Source: JBCBSS01 sp039819065 (GTDB lineage Bacteria; Bacteroidota; Bacteroidia; Cytophagales; Cyclobacteriaceae). Taken from it: a DNA stretch of 20,756 nt. Each line of letters opens with the position of its first letter. Positions within the stretch are counted from its first letter, which is position 1. This document shows positions 13,443 to 20,756 of the stretch, one piece after another. The stretch is from contig JBCBSS010000143.1 of assembly GCA_039819065.1 (NCBI GenBank), forward strand, positions 1-20,756. Direction: 5' to 3'. The position numbers and the translations under genes were made by a program. Below the pieces are notes generated by a model. It had not been told where the DNA came from and ran no database searches. It worked only from the letters and a program-made list of their open reading frames with translations.

Positions 13443-16400
13443 TTGATCAGAACCTGCACCTTCATAACTAACCACTTGTCACTACCGGTATACCTCATGG
13501 TGATAAGTCTCACCTTTATTCAAATCAACCCCAGCCACGCCCAGACCAATAAAACGGTGATTCAAGATTCTATCATAAAACTCAAGAGTTTCTGGGTTGG
13601 AGATTCATTGATGCGTAAAGGAAAATATCAAGATGCCATACTGCCATTCAATCAGACGGCAGAACAGCTAAAAAGTGGCGATAATAAGCTGGCTTACGCT
13701 GAAACGCTCAATAAACTATCTGAGGCATATTGGCGTTCTGGCCAATTACCAACGGCGATGAAAACCGCCAAAAAGGGACGGCAAATCAATCAGCAAGTCA
13801 AGGACAGCCAATCAAAAAGGCTGGTTGAAGGGAATCTGCTCAACAACCTTTGTGTCATCAATGCCTTGGCCGGGGATTATGAAAAAAGCTTCGAATATGG
13901 GCACCTTGCCATTGCCATGTACAAGAAAGACTCTGCAAAACACGCATCTCGTCTGGCATCAGCGTACACGAGAATGGGGTTTGCTTATTCTAGTGCCGGA
14001 AACATCGACAAAACACTGATTTACAATCAGAAATCATTAGCAATCAATGAGCAAATATTTGGCACAAATCACGATGCTACTGCTGGATCGTATGTCAACT
14101 TAGGCATATTGTATGCCAATAAGGGGAATTACAACAAAGCCATTATACTATTGGAAAAAAGCCTGGGCATTTATAAGATCATTTACCCAGCAGATGCGCC
14201 CCAGATAGCCAACGCCTTATTTAATATTGGTACGGTTTACCATAGCCAAAAAGAGACGGATAAGGCGCTCGAACATTATTTGTATGCTTTGCACATTTTT
14301 GAAAAAACACCCGAAACATTCTACCTCGAGATATCAAACGCTTACAATAATATCGCTTTGGTATACTCAGAAAGCAATCGGTACGAGGCGTCAATAGAAT
14401 GGCATAGAAAAGCACTTAATCTTAGAAAAAGAATCTTTGGGGATGCTCATAGCTTGGTGGCATTTACCTATACCAATCTTGGGTTACTCAATAGGTATAT
14501 GGGAAAGGATAGTATTGCATTGTCCTACCATTTCAAAGCCTTGGAAATACAGCAGCAAACTACGGAAAGATCGAGCCCTGATATCGCCAGGTCTTATCAG
14601 AACATCGGTGATACATATAGGAGCATGGGGCAGTATGAACTGGCACTTGACAATTTAAACCTGTCTTTAAAGGCATCGGCAGCTAGCCTTGGCAGATATC
14701 ATCCGCTTAGGGTGCGGACATTGAACTTCCAAGCTCAGACTTATCTTGCCATGGGAGAAATAGACAGGGGGCTCAATAGTATTGAAGCGGCTTTTGAAGC
14801 CAATGCCTTGGAAGCCTATTTATTGGATAAATCGGTTGATTCACTCATCTCTGGTACTCTAGACTTGCGGGAGTTACTTTCTTCTTTGGTTTGGGAAACT
14901 AACCTGTTACTGGCGAAAGACCAGAAAAGTGATGACCTAGTTTATCTTACACGCGCGTACCACCATGTCTACATCGGTGATCAAATCATTGACTATGTCA
15001 GAAAATCTCAGCAACGTTTAGGCGATCAACTCAACTTCGGTAGTCTTTCTACAGCCATTTATAAAGCAGCAATTCGGACATGTTACCGGCTATCTGACAA
15101 AACACAGGATGAATCCTATAAAGAGCGTGCGTTTTATTTCATTGAGAAAGCCAAGGCGGCAGTACTGGCACAAAACCTATTTGATAAAAACGCCAGAAGT
15201 TTCGAGATTTTACCGAAAGAATTAGTCGATTTTGAGCAATCGATTAACGATGAGCTATCCCATTTGCAATCCAAAATCACAGAAACGCTTTCTTCAGGAG
15301 GATTATACGACACAGCGCAGGTCTTGAGCTACGAGGGCCAGGTCTTTCATTTGAACAGAACACTTGACTCGTTAGTCCAAAAGCTAGAAAATGGCTTTCC
15401 TCGATATCACGCACTTAAATACCAAAACCAAACTATCTCAATAGCAAAAGTTCAGCAGAAGTTATCTGCTGATGAAGCGCTGATAGAGTATTTCGATTCG
15501 GATTCAATCTTCTATACTTTTCTAATTACCAAGGCAGAATCGCAGCTTTTCGTTTTACCCAAGCCCTTGGCGTTCGACGAAGCATTAGACCAATTAAGGG
15601 TTTCAATAACCAATAACCGATTGGAAGACGAGAGTTTGTTTCAATTCGTAGAATCCTCGCATAAGTTTTACCAAACGTTATTAGAAAGGCCACTCGGTTC
15701 TTTGGGGGAGAACATCAATAAATTGATCATCATTCCATCTGAAGAACTACTGTCTATCCCTTGGGAAATGTTAGTGCTCAATGATCAAAAGGAAGATTTC
15801 AAAAATCTCGCCTACTTGATAAAACAATATGATCTGAACTATGGCTATTCGTCTACCATTCGGTTTAGCGAAATCGCCAGGACAACTAACTCGGAGAGAG
15901 TACTCGCTATAGCGCCTAGTTATGATAATATGTTATTAGCCGAAGCAAATGAAATACAAGATGTGTTTCGGAATGAGCTGGTTCCATTGAAGTGGGCTCA
16001 AGAAGAGGTGAAAGGTATTAGCAACCATTTTGAAAGTGATATCCTGATAGGAGGTACCGCTTCCGAAAAAGCTTTCAAACAAAGTGCTGGAGAATATGGT
16101 ATTCTGCATATGTCAATGCATGCCTTGGTAGATCATAAAGCGTCTCTTCGTTCTAAGCTGGTTTTCACGCAAGACAGCGATAGTTTGGAAGACAACTACC
16201 TCCATACCTTCGAACTTTTCAACATGAACCTGTCTGCTCAGCTAGCGGTTTTAAGTGCCTGCAATACAGGTTTAGGGGATGTCAAAACGGGTGAAGGTAT
16301 TATGAGTCTCGCGCGTGGTTTTGCTTACGCCGGCGTCCCTAGCGTGGTAATGAGCCATTGGAAAGTAGATGATAAAGCTACTGGCCAGCTTATGACCTAT

Positions 16401-16658
16401 TTCTATCAGTACCTTTCAGAGGGAGAGAGTAAAAGTGGCGCTTTACGCAAAGCGAAACTCAAATACCTTGAGGAAGCCAGCCCCAACAAGGTTCATCCAT
16501 TCTATTGGGGGGCATTTGTGGTGGTTGGGGATGATTCTCCGGTGGTGAGTGCCAATTCCAACTGGGTTTACATCATGCTAATCGCTCTAGCTTTGTTTTT
16601 CATACTGCTTATTGTTTATAGAAGAAGAGGAAAGAAAGGGCAACACATTAGCAAGTAA
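13443..16658 (+). CDS. Membrane-anchored TPR-CHAT caspase-like protease
   Basis: The 1071-residue protein starts with a signal peptide (MVISLTFIQINPSHA-Q, ending at residue 33). Kinesin-light-chain-type TPRs of about 40 residues fill roughly 60-450 (for example LGILYANKGNYNKAIILLEK), followed by a helical linker. The CHAT domain occupies about 760-1035: the catalytic His is in HMSMHA (His893) and the Cys in LSACNTGLG (Cys940), with GEGIMSLARGFAYAG and SHWKVDD following as in active members. A transmembrane helix (1041-1061) and a basic tail (RRRGKKGQ) end the protein, so the protease should face the periplasm. The TTG at 13443 is the earliest start after an in-frame stop; the ATG at residue 19 would also leave a signal peptide. 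As third gene of the sigma operon it may sense a signal or cleave the anti-sigma protein (inference). Confidence 0.88.
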   Translation: MIRTCTFITNHLSLPVYLMVISLTFIQINPSHAQTNKTVIQDSIIKLKSFWVGDSLMRKGKYQDAILPFNQTAEQLKSGDNKLAYAETLNKLSEAYWRSGQLPTAMKTAKKGRQINQQVKDSQSKRLVEGNLLNNLCVINALAGDYEKSFEYGHLAIAMYKKDSAKHASRLASAYTRMGFAYSSAGNIDKTLIYNQKSLAINEQIFGTNHDATAGSYVNLGILYANKGNYNKAIILLEKSLGIYKIIYPADAPQIANALFNIGTVYHSQKETDKALEHYLYALHIFEKTPETFYLEISNAYNNIALVYSESNRYEASIEWHRKALNLRKRIFGDAHSLVAFTYTNLGLLNRYMGKDSIALSYHFKALEIQQQTTERSSPDIARSYQNIGDTYRSMGQYELALDNLNLSLKASAASLGRYHPLRVRTLNFQAQTYLAMGEIDRGLNSIEAAFEANALEAYLLDKSVDSLISGTLDLRELLSSLVWETNLLLAKDQKSDDLVYLTRAYHHVYIGDQIIDYVRKSQQRLGDQLNFGSLSTAIYKAAIRTCYRLSDKTQDESYKERAFYFIEKAKAAVLAQNLFDKNARSFEILPKELVDFEQSINDELSHLQSKITETLSSGGLYDTAQVLSYEGQVFHLNRTLDSLVQKLENGFPRYHALKYQNQTISIAKVQQKLSADEALIEYFDSDSIFYTFLITKAESQLFVLPKPLAFDEALDQLRVSITNNRLEDESLFQFVESSHKFYQTLLERPLGSLGENINKLIIIPSEELLSIPWEMLVLNDQKEDFKNLAYLIKQYDLNYGYSSTIRFSEIARTTNSERVLAIAPSYDNMLLAEANEIQDVFRNELVPLKWAQEEVKGISNHFESDILIGGTASEKAFKQSAGEYGILHMSMHALVDHKASLRSKLVFTQDSDSLEDNYLHTFELFNMNLSAQLAVLSACNTGLGDVKTGEGIMSLARGFAYAGVPSVVMSHWKVDDKATGQLMTYFYQYLSEGESKSGALRKAKLKYLEEASPNKVHPFYWGAFVVVGDDSPVVSANSNWVYIMLIALALFFILLIVYRRRGKKGQHISK

Positions 16659-16688
16659 AGCATACTGCCATTACAATAACACTTATGT

Positions 16689-16849
16689 CGTGATACTAAT
16701 AACAGTAGTGTTGCTATACTAATAGCAGTCTTATTGCTATACTAATAGCAGTCTTATTGCTATACTAATAGCAGTTTATTTGCTATACTAATAGCAGTTT
16801 ATTTGCTGTACTGATAGCAGGTAGATTACCATACTAATATCAGATGTTG
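16689..16849. repeat. Seven-unit 23-bp tandem repeat of small palindromes
   Basis: The consensus unit is TGCTATACTAATAGCA plus a 7-base spacer (GTCTTAT or GTTTATT). The first 16 bases form a hairpin (TGCTAT-ACTA-ATAGCA). Units start at 16689, 16712, 16735, 16758, 16781, 16804 and 16827. The second to fifth are nearly identical, the sixth keeps pairing through a G-T wobble, and the outer two are degenerate. The array begins 30 bases after the CHAT stop codon. Spacers are too short and too alike for CRISPR. It may be an operator or iteron-like array, a set of mRNA hairpins, or a variable-number repeat. Confidence 0.85.
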
Positions 16850-16934
16850 ATACTGCATTATGCAAGGTTTGGTTCTAAGCGGACTTTTATGCTTTCATTG
16901 CATGCGAAAGCTAACCCGTGCTTACTTTCTTGCC

Positions 16935-16991
16935 GCTTTTGGAGTTGTCTCCAAAAGCTATTCTCTCTGATATTGTCGGTGACAACACCGA
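16935..16991. repeat. Inverted pair of REP-like palindromes (TTGT-loop family)
   Basis: GCTTTTGGAG-TTGT-CTCCAAAAGC (16935-16958) has a perfect 10-bp stem. TCGGTG-ACAA-CACCGA (16976-16991) has a perfect 6-bp stem and the complementary loop, so it is in the opposite orientation. The stems differ from those near the precursor genes while the TTGT loop and the GCCGCT left context are kept. Confidence 0.7.
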
Positions 16992-17008
16992 TAAGGGTAC
17001 CAATAATA

Positions 17009-17037
17009 ATGGCCGTCTGCAAGAGCAGAACGGCCAT
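17009..17037. terminator. Strong terminator hairpin between convergent genes
   Basis: ATGGCCGT-CTGC-AAGA-GCAG-A-ACGGCCAT forms a 12-bp GC-rich stem with a single bulged A. It lies 25 bases beyond the stop of the minus-strand M28 gene. A-rich or T-rich bases flank it on both sides, so it may also stop readthrough from the CHAT gene. Confidence 0.7.
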
Positions 17038-17062
17038 CAAAAATGCTTGATTCCTTTAAGGA

Positions 17063-18442
17063 CTACTTCAACCCATACTTGTCGATCAGGTAGATCATGG
17101 CAGCCATGGTAGCGGCTCCCATTTCTAACTCCCTTCTTTCAATTGCATCGAAGTTATCCGCGGCGGTATGGTGATAGTTAAAGTAACGTTGAGAGTCTGG
17201 CAAGAAGCCTATTAATGGCACCCCTTGGGGGCGTAAAGGACTAATGTCTGCTCCGCCGCCGATTTGACTGAAGTCAGACACACCATAAGGTACAAATAGA
17301 GATTTCCAGCTTTGTATTTTTTTTCTGGTTTTGTCATCGGCAGAAATGGTAAAGCCACGAGGGGTAAAACCTCCCCTATCACTCTCCATCGCCGCTATAT
17401 GCTTTTCTTTGTTTCTCTCAGCTAGTTCAGCGTATTTTCTACCACCACGCAATCCATTTTCTTCATTCATGAACATAACAGCACGAATAGTTCTCTTCGG
17501 TTTAATACCGAGGCTTTTGAAAAGCCTGAGTACTTCGATGGATTGTACGCAACCTGCACCGTCGTCATGTGCGCCTTGCGACAGATCCCAAGAATCCAGG
17601 TGGCCACCAACTACGATATATTGATTAGGATACTGGCTACCTTTCAATTCTCCTACTACATTGTAAGACAGTACGTCATCTAACATCTTGCAGTGTGTTT
17701 CAAAGTAGAATGTCAGTCCCTTATCGTCTTTTAGCAAATCGCTCAGTAGGTCTCCATCTTTGGTACTGATCGCAACGGCAGGAATCTTTGGAATATTAAG
17801 GGCATATCGGGTGGCACCTGTGTGAGGAAAGTCGTCGTCCCTCAAGCCCATAGATCGCACCACGACACCTATAGCACCATATTTAGCGGCTTCAGAAGGG
17901 CCAGAGCCTCTTTGGTTGACGGCTCCTGAGTAAGCGCCAAAAGTATTGATTAATGTTGGGTCCATCGGACGACTGAAATAAACGATCTTACCCTGAATCT
18001 TGTCTCGTCCTAATCGCTTCAGCTCTTCGAAATTTTTCACTTCCACCATTTGTGCTGCCACGCCTCCTTCACCTGTACCAACAGAATTACCAAGTGCAGT
18101 TACATTTACTTCATAGGTACCATACTTTTTAGAGTTTACGATTCTAGCAATCTCTTTTTTACCACGCACCCAATGAGGTACCATCACTTCTTGTAAATAC
18201 ACTTTATCAAAGCCGTATTCTTCCATCACCTGACGGCTCCATTCTACCGCAGCAGCGGCCTGAGGTGAACCACTCAGCCTACCTCCTATTTTGGTAGCCA
18301 GGTATTCCAGCATTTCATAACTCTCTCCGTTAGATAGGGCTTCATCATAGATCTTCTTGACCATTTTTTCGTCTTCACTCTGAGCATGGAGCAAAGTACT
18401 CTGGATCAGCATTGTAAAGACAAGTAGTAAATTTCTTTTCAT
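17063..18442 (-). CDS. Secreted M28 family zinc metallopeptidase (carboxypeptidase Q-like)
   Basis: From the ATG at 18442 the product is 459 residues with a signal peptide (MKRNLLLVFTMLIQSTLLHAQ). A TTG three codons upstream is less likely. A protease-associated (PA) insert spans roughly 120-255. The zinc peptidase core shows the ordered ligands GGHLDSWD (His281), HDDGAG (Asp293), NEEN (Glu327 and Glu328), ESDRGG (Asp355) and HHTAAD near 424-429. Length and order match bacterial relatives of plasma glutamate carboxypeptidase, which remove residues from small peptides outside the cytoplasm. It follows the small CFFC protein gene by 53 bases on the same strand, so both probably share a transcript. 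All ligands are intact, so activity is expected. Confidence 0.93.
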   Translation of the reverse strand: MKRNLLLVFTMLIQSTLLHAQSEDEKMVKKIYDEALSNGESYEMLEYLATKIGGRLSGSPQAAAAVEWSRQVMEEYGFDKVYLQEVMVPHWVRGKKEIARIVNSKKYGTYEVNVTALGNSVGTGEGGVAAQMVEVKNFEELKRLGRDKIQGKIVYFSRPMDPTLINTFGAYSGAVNQRGSGPSEAAKYGAIGVVVRSMGLRDDDFPHTGATRYALNIPKIPAVAISTKDGDLLSDLLKDDKGLTFYFETHCKMLDDVLSYNVVGELKGSQYPNQYIVVGGHLDSWDLSQGAHDDGAGCVQSIEVLRLFKSLGIKPKRTIRAVMFMNEENGLRGGRKYAELAERNKEKHIAAMESDRGGFTPRGFTISADDKTRKKIQSWKSLFVPYGVSDFSQIGGGADISPLRPQGVPLIGFLPDSQRYFNYHHTAADNFDAIERRELEMGAATMAAMIYLIDKYGLK

Positions 18443-18495
18443 ATGTATCAATTTCTGTAACGGTGTGTTTTTGATCTACTGAAAATATTCATTGC

Positions 18496-18945
18496 TTATT
18501 TTACCAAGCGAGCATCTTTCATCATATACATATGATGGTCGGGATCATCCTGATTAAGCTCCAGTGTGCCTTCCAAGGTAATAATGTCATTGGTAAAAGT
18601 TATTTCGTTGGCAGTGAAGGTCTCCACAATGGTCTCAGGACCAGCTCCCCCACAAAAGAAACATACATTGAAGGTTAGAGAAGAAAACATGAAGTACTTC
18701 TGGCCCCTAAGTTCTTCCAATGGCACTATGTATCCCCTTAACCTGATGCGCTTGCCTTCCCATTGCTTGACCTCTTTACTGAAAATGGGGTATTGTATCT
18801 CAAAACCGTATTCATCGGTTTTCTTTTCGTACTTTATTTTAGCCAGCGTATACCAGAAGTTTTCATCAGCCTGTGCTTTAGCACTCTGCACATGGCTCAA
18901 CGATAACATGACCACAGCTACCACCAAGTAAATTAAGCGTGTCAA
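18496..18945 (-). CDS. Exported small protein with CFFCGGAGPE motif
   Basis: The 149-residue product has a signal peptide (TRLIYLVVAVVMLSLSHVQSAKAQ) and a beta-rich mature part. Central features are KRIRLRGYIVPLEE, YFMFSS, and then FNVCFFCGGAGPETIVE, where two Cys are spaced CxxC. The pattern G-Y-I-V-P-L-E with a later Cys cluster resembles DUF3299-like/OB-fold exported proteins that may bind metal; the resemblance is partial and from memory. Residues near the end are rich in acid and His (DDPDHHMYMM). The start appears to be a TTG at 18945, since the first ATG (residue 13) would remove the charged n-region of the signal. It is upstream of, and probably co-transcribed with, the M28 peptidase. 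No function can be assigned. Confidence 0.7.
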   Translation of the reverse strand: MTRLIYLVVAVVMLSLSHVQSAKAQADENFWYTLAKIKYEKKTDEYGFEIQYPIFSKEVKQWEGKRIRLRGYIVPLEELRGQKYFMFSSLTFNVCFFCGGAGPETIVETFTANEITFTNDIITLEGTLELNQDDPDHHMYMMKDARLVK

Positions 18946-18994
18946 TATATCTTCTGTAGATCGAATAGTTTGCTAATTACTATGCTAAAACGAA

Positions 18995-19024
18995 AAAGCC
19001 TAACAATTTACATTGTCAGGCTTT
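18995..19024 (-). terminator. Rho-independent terminator of lipA
   Basis: On the minus strand AAAGCCTGACAAT-GTAA-ATTGTTAGGCTTT forms a 13-position stem with one mismatch, followed by TTCGTTTT. It lies 30 bases beyond the lipA stop and isolates lipA from the CFFC-protein gene. Confidence 0.8.
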
Positions 19025-19054
19025 CGGTTAATGGAGATTTATGCTTTTCAATGC

Positions 19055-19939
19055 CTAGATCGGCACATTGACGTGTCTTTCAGCATGATATGATGATCTA
19101 ACCAATGGGCCTGACTCTACGTATTTCAAACCTCTTCTTAACCCTTCTTCCCTATAGGCATCAAACTGGTCGGGGTGAATAAATTCAGCCACTTCCAGGT
19201 GCATTTTAGTAGGTTGAAGGTATTGTCCTAAGGTAAGAATATCCAAGCCATTTTCTACCAGGTCATCCATAGCCTTATGAACCTCTTCCACCTTCTCTCC
19301 TACACCAAGCATGATACCGGATTTAGTGCGTTTTCCCGCCTCTTTGGTAAGGCGTATTTGTTCTAAGCTTCTTTTATATTTCGCTTGAGGCCTAACCCGT
19401 CTGTAAAGGCTTTCTACTGTTTCCATGTTATGAGAAACTACCTCCTGACCAGGCTCGATCATTCTGTATAGCGCATCCCAATTGCCTTTCACATCAGGAA
19501 TGAGTGTTTCTATGGTCGTTTCAGGTGAGAGCTTTTTAGTCTCGACCACCGCTTGATACCATATTTCAGCACCTCGATCTTTTAGCTCGTCGCGGTTGAC
19601 AGAAGTAATTACAGCGTGTTTTACTCCCATAAGCTGTATGGCCTCTGCAACGCGCTTCGGCTCACCTTCGTCATATTCAGGAGGCCTTCCGGTCGCAACC
19701 GCACAGAAAGTACAACTGCGGGTACAAACATTACCAAGTATCATGAAAGTCGCTGTTCCTGCTCCCCAACATTCACCCATGTTAGGACAGTTACCGCTTT
19801 CACATATTGTATGCAATTTATAATCATCAACCAGCTTCCTAACCTTCTTATATTCTTGCCCTACGGGAAGCTTGACACGAAGCCAGTTGGGCTTCTTTTT
19901 CTTGCCAGTATCTTGAGATACAACAGGAAGTTCTATCAT
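19055..19939 (-). CDS. lipA: Lipoyl synthase (radical SAM)
   Basis: The 294-residue protein inserts two sulfurs into protein-bound octanoyl groups to make lipoyl cofactor for 2-oxoacid dehydrogenases and the glycine cleavage system. It has both diagnostic Cys sets: CESGNCPNMGEC (Cys46, 51, 57; auxiliary cluster that donates sulfur) and CTRSCTFC (Cys72, 76, 79; radical-SAM cluster). Also present are the G-N-x-C-T-R context, VVSHNMETV, SGIMLGVGE and the C-terminal GPLVRSSYHAE, whose Ser ligates the auxiliary cluster. Length is typical. The ATG at 19939 is a clear start. No lipB or dehydrogenase gene is in the window. The gene upstream on the same strand ends 64 bases before it, and a terminator follows. 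Confidence 0.97.
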   Translation of the reverse strand: MIELPVVSQDTGKKKKPNWLRVKLPVGQEYKKVRKLVDDYKLHTICESGNCPNMGECWGAGTATFMILGNVCTRSCTFCAVATGRPPEYDEGEPKRVAEAIQLMGVKHAVITSVNRDELKDRGAEIWYQAVVETKKLSPETTIETLIPDVKGNWDALYRMIEPGQEVVSHNMETVESLYRRVRPQAKYKRSLEQIRLTKEAGKRTKSGIMLGVGEKVEEVHKAMDDLVENGLDILTLGQYLQPTKMHLEVAEFIHPDQFDAYREEGLRRGLKYVESGPLVRSSYHAERHVNVPI

Positions 19940-20003
19940 GAATTGAGTTTTATTTCAGAACAAAAATAGCAATCTAAGGTTTCAAACCGCTATACCAATG
20001 GTC

Positions 20004-20753
20004 TTATTTCCTTGACCCGTAGAAGAGAGTAAGATATGCGGTTGGAAAAACAGAAGAGTTTTCTGCGCCTGGCACCAAAACGACGTCACCACTGTAGGCG
20101 TCCAGTAGGAATCCTACCTCAAAGCCGGAAACATTGGTCTTGAATGTGCCGAACTCAAAACTTAAGCCGGCCTTGAAGTTGGCACCAATTCGTAATTCAG
20201 AATCCTGAATACCCTGGAACAGACGGCCTGTGCCTAATATCAAGTCACGGCGATGAATCTCTGGTTGATATGGCACTCGCTCGCTTTGAATAAATGGGCC
20301 ACCTTGTCCACCGACAGCATAATCTACAAAGTAAGGAGCGAGTAATCCTATAGATGGACCAGCCGCCAATAAAGCTTTTATTTCTACCCCTTTTTGAGGT
20401 GCTTTCCTAAATAAAATGATATCTCTTCCATACTGAGAACGAATGGAATATAGGTAGTTTGTCTTACCGAAAATGAAGAAGTTACCGGTAATGTTCGAGT
20501 TTTCGCGTGTTTCCTGAGGGTGCTTTATATTGACTAATTCGAACCCGATGGTTTGATATACCCTTTCATTAATGCTTTTAGACCATTTGAGTACAAAACC
20601 ACCAATTAACCCCCCTGCAGTGTTTTTGTTGATGCCCCATATAAATTCGTGATTATATTCGTACGCGTCTTGTGATTCAATTTGCTGGGACCAGCCTAAC
20701 GACGTAACAAAAAGTAATGAGAGGGTAAAAAAGAGGCACTTATGATTTATCAT
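20004..20753 (-). CDS. Putative outer-membrane beta-barrel-like protein
   Basis: The 249-residue product begins with a signal peptide (KCLFFTLSLLFVTSLGWSQ, cleavage near residue 22). The mature part alternates polar and hydrophobic residues in short strands with repeated Gly (GGLIGGFVLKWSKSI; LRIGANFKAGLSFEFGTF; FEVGFLLDAYS) and ends on an aromatic-rich strand (TAYLTLFYGSRK). This is the look of a small Bacteroidota outer-membrane barrel. I do not recognise a named family. The ATG at 20753 lies three bases from the window edge, so the gene is complete but its promoter is outside. It may share a transcript with lipA (64 bases apart), though no functional link is apparent. Confidence 0.65.
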   Translation of the reverse strand: MINHKCLFFTLSLLFVTSLGWSQQIESQDAYEYNHEFIWGINKNTAGGLIGGFVLKWSKSINERVYQTIGFELVNIKHPQETRENSNITGNFFIFGKTNYLYSIRSQYGRDIILFRKAPQKGVEIKALLAAGPSIGLLAPYFVDYAVGGQGGPFIQSERVPYQPEIHRRDLILGTGRLFQGIQDSELRIGANFKAGLSFEFGTFKTNVSGFEVGFLLDAYSGDVVLVPGAENSSVFPTAYLTLFYGSRK

Positions 20754-20756
20754 TCT

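Larger units (their letters stand above)
16850..17062. other. Convergent intergenic region between CHAT and M28 genes
   Basis: With the 23-bp array before it, this completes a 404-base gap between two convergent genes. Besides the REP-like pair and the terminator annotated separately, I see no gene, RNA or promoter in it. Confidence 0.5.

Noticed and set aside
16689..16849. CRISPR array
   Set aside because: Spacers are 7 bases and nearly identical, units are 23 bp, and no cas gene is present.
16844..17050. Short plus-strand reading frame of 68 codons after the repeat array
   Set aside because: It runs across the REP-like pair and the terminator hairpin, has no leader or domain pattern, and overlaps other random frames.

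Overview
The window looks like a chromosomal segment of a gliding or marine-type Bacteroidota, most likely order Cytophagales. The support is a PorP/SprF-family protein beside a very large protein with a C-terminal type IX secretion (T9SS, type B) sorting domain, a Bacteroidota-style GG-leader peptide family, many signal peptides ending near A-Q, several apparent TTG starts, and moderate GC. The genus cannot be named from this sequence alone.

Left part (1-10.7 kb): a small antitoxin-like gene overlaps a RelE/ParE-like toxin that appears to be cut short. On the minus strand follow an NMT1/THI5-like solute-binding-type protein without a signal peptide and an integral-membrane M48 (Ste24-like) protease. 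A PorP/SprF-family gene is divergent from an 1803-residue secreted protein with two copies of a propeller-like module, PKD/Ig-like modules and a T9SS sorting tail. A small secreted Ig-like-fold protein and a NUDIX hydrolase follow it on the same strand, closed by a hairpin terminator.

Middle part (10.7-17.06 kb), the most interesting: two paralogous precursor peptides, with identical 19-residue leaders, an RGG cleavage site and Cys-rich cores, lie in a tandem duplication on the minus strand. Divergent from them is a three-gene operon: an ECF-like sigma factor, a membrane anti-sigma-like TPR protein, and a 1071-residue TPR-CHAT protein with intact His/Cys catalytic motifs, a signal peptide and a C-terminal membrane anchor. 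A bipartite sequence, TGTTAACCTT-N11/12-TCAATAT, faces the sigma gene and each precursor gene. This suggests that the sigma factor controls itself and both peptides. Modification enzymes and exporters for the peptides are not in the window. The intergenic DNA holds TTGT-loop REP-like palindromes, some in inverted pairs, and a 7-unit array of 23-bp hairpin repeats after the CHAT gene.

Right part (17.06-20.76 kb, all minus strand): a secreted M28 metallopeptidase, a small exported protein with a CFFCGGAGPE motif, lipoyl synthase LipA with a good terminator, and an outer-membrane-like protein.

Working model (inference): the periplasmic TPR-CHAT protease senses a signal and acts on the anti-sigma-like protein, releasing the sigma factor, which then transcribes its own operon and the two peptide genes.
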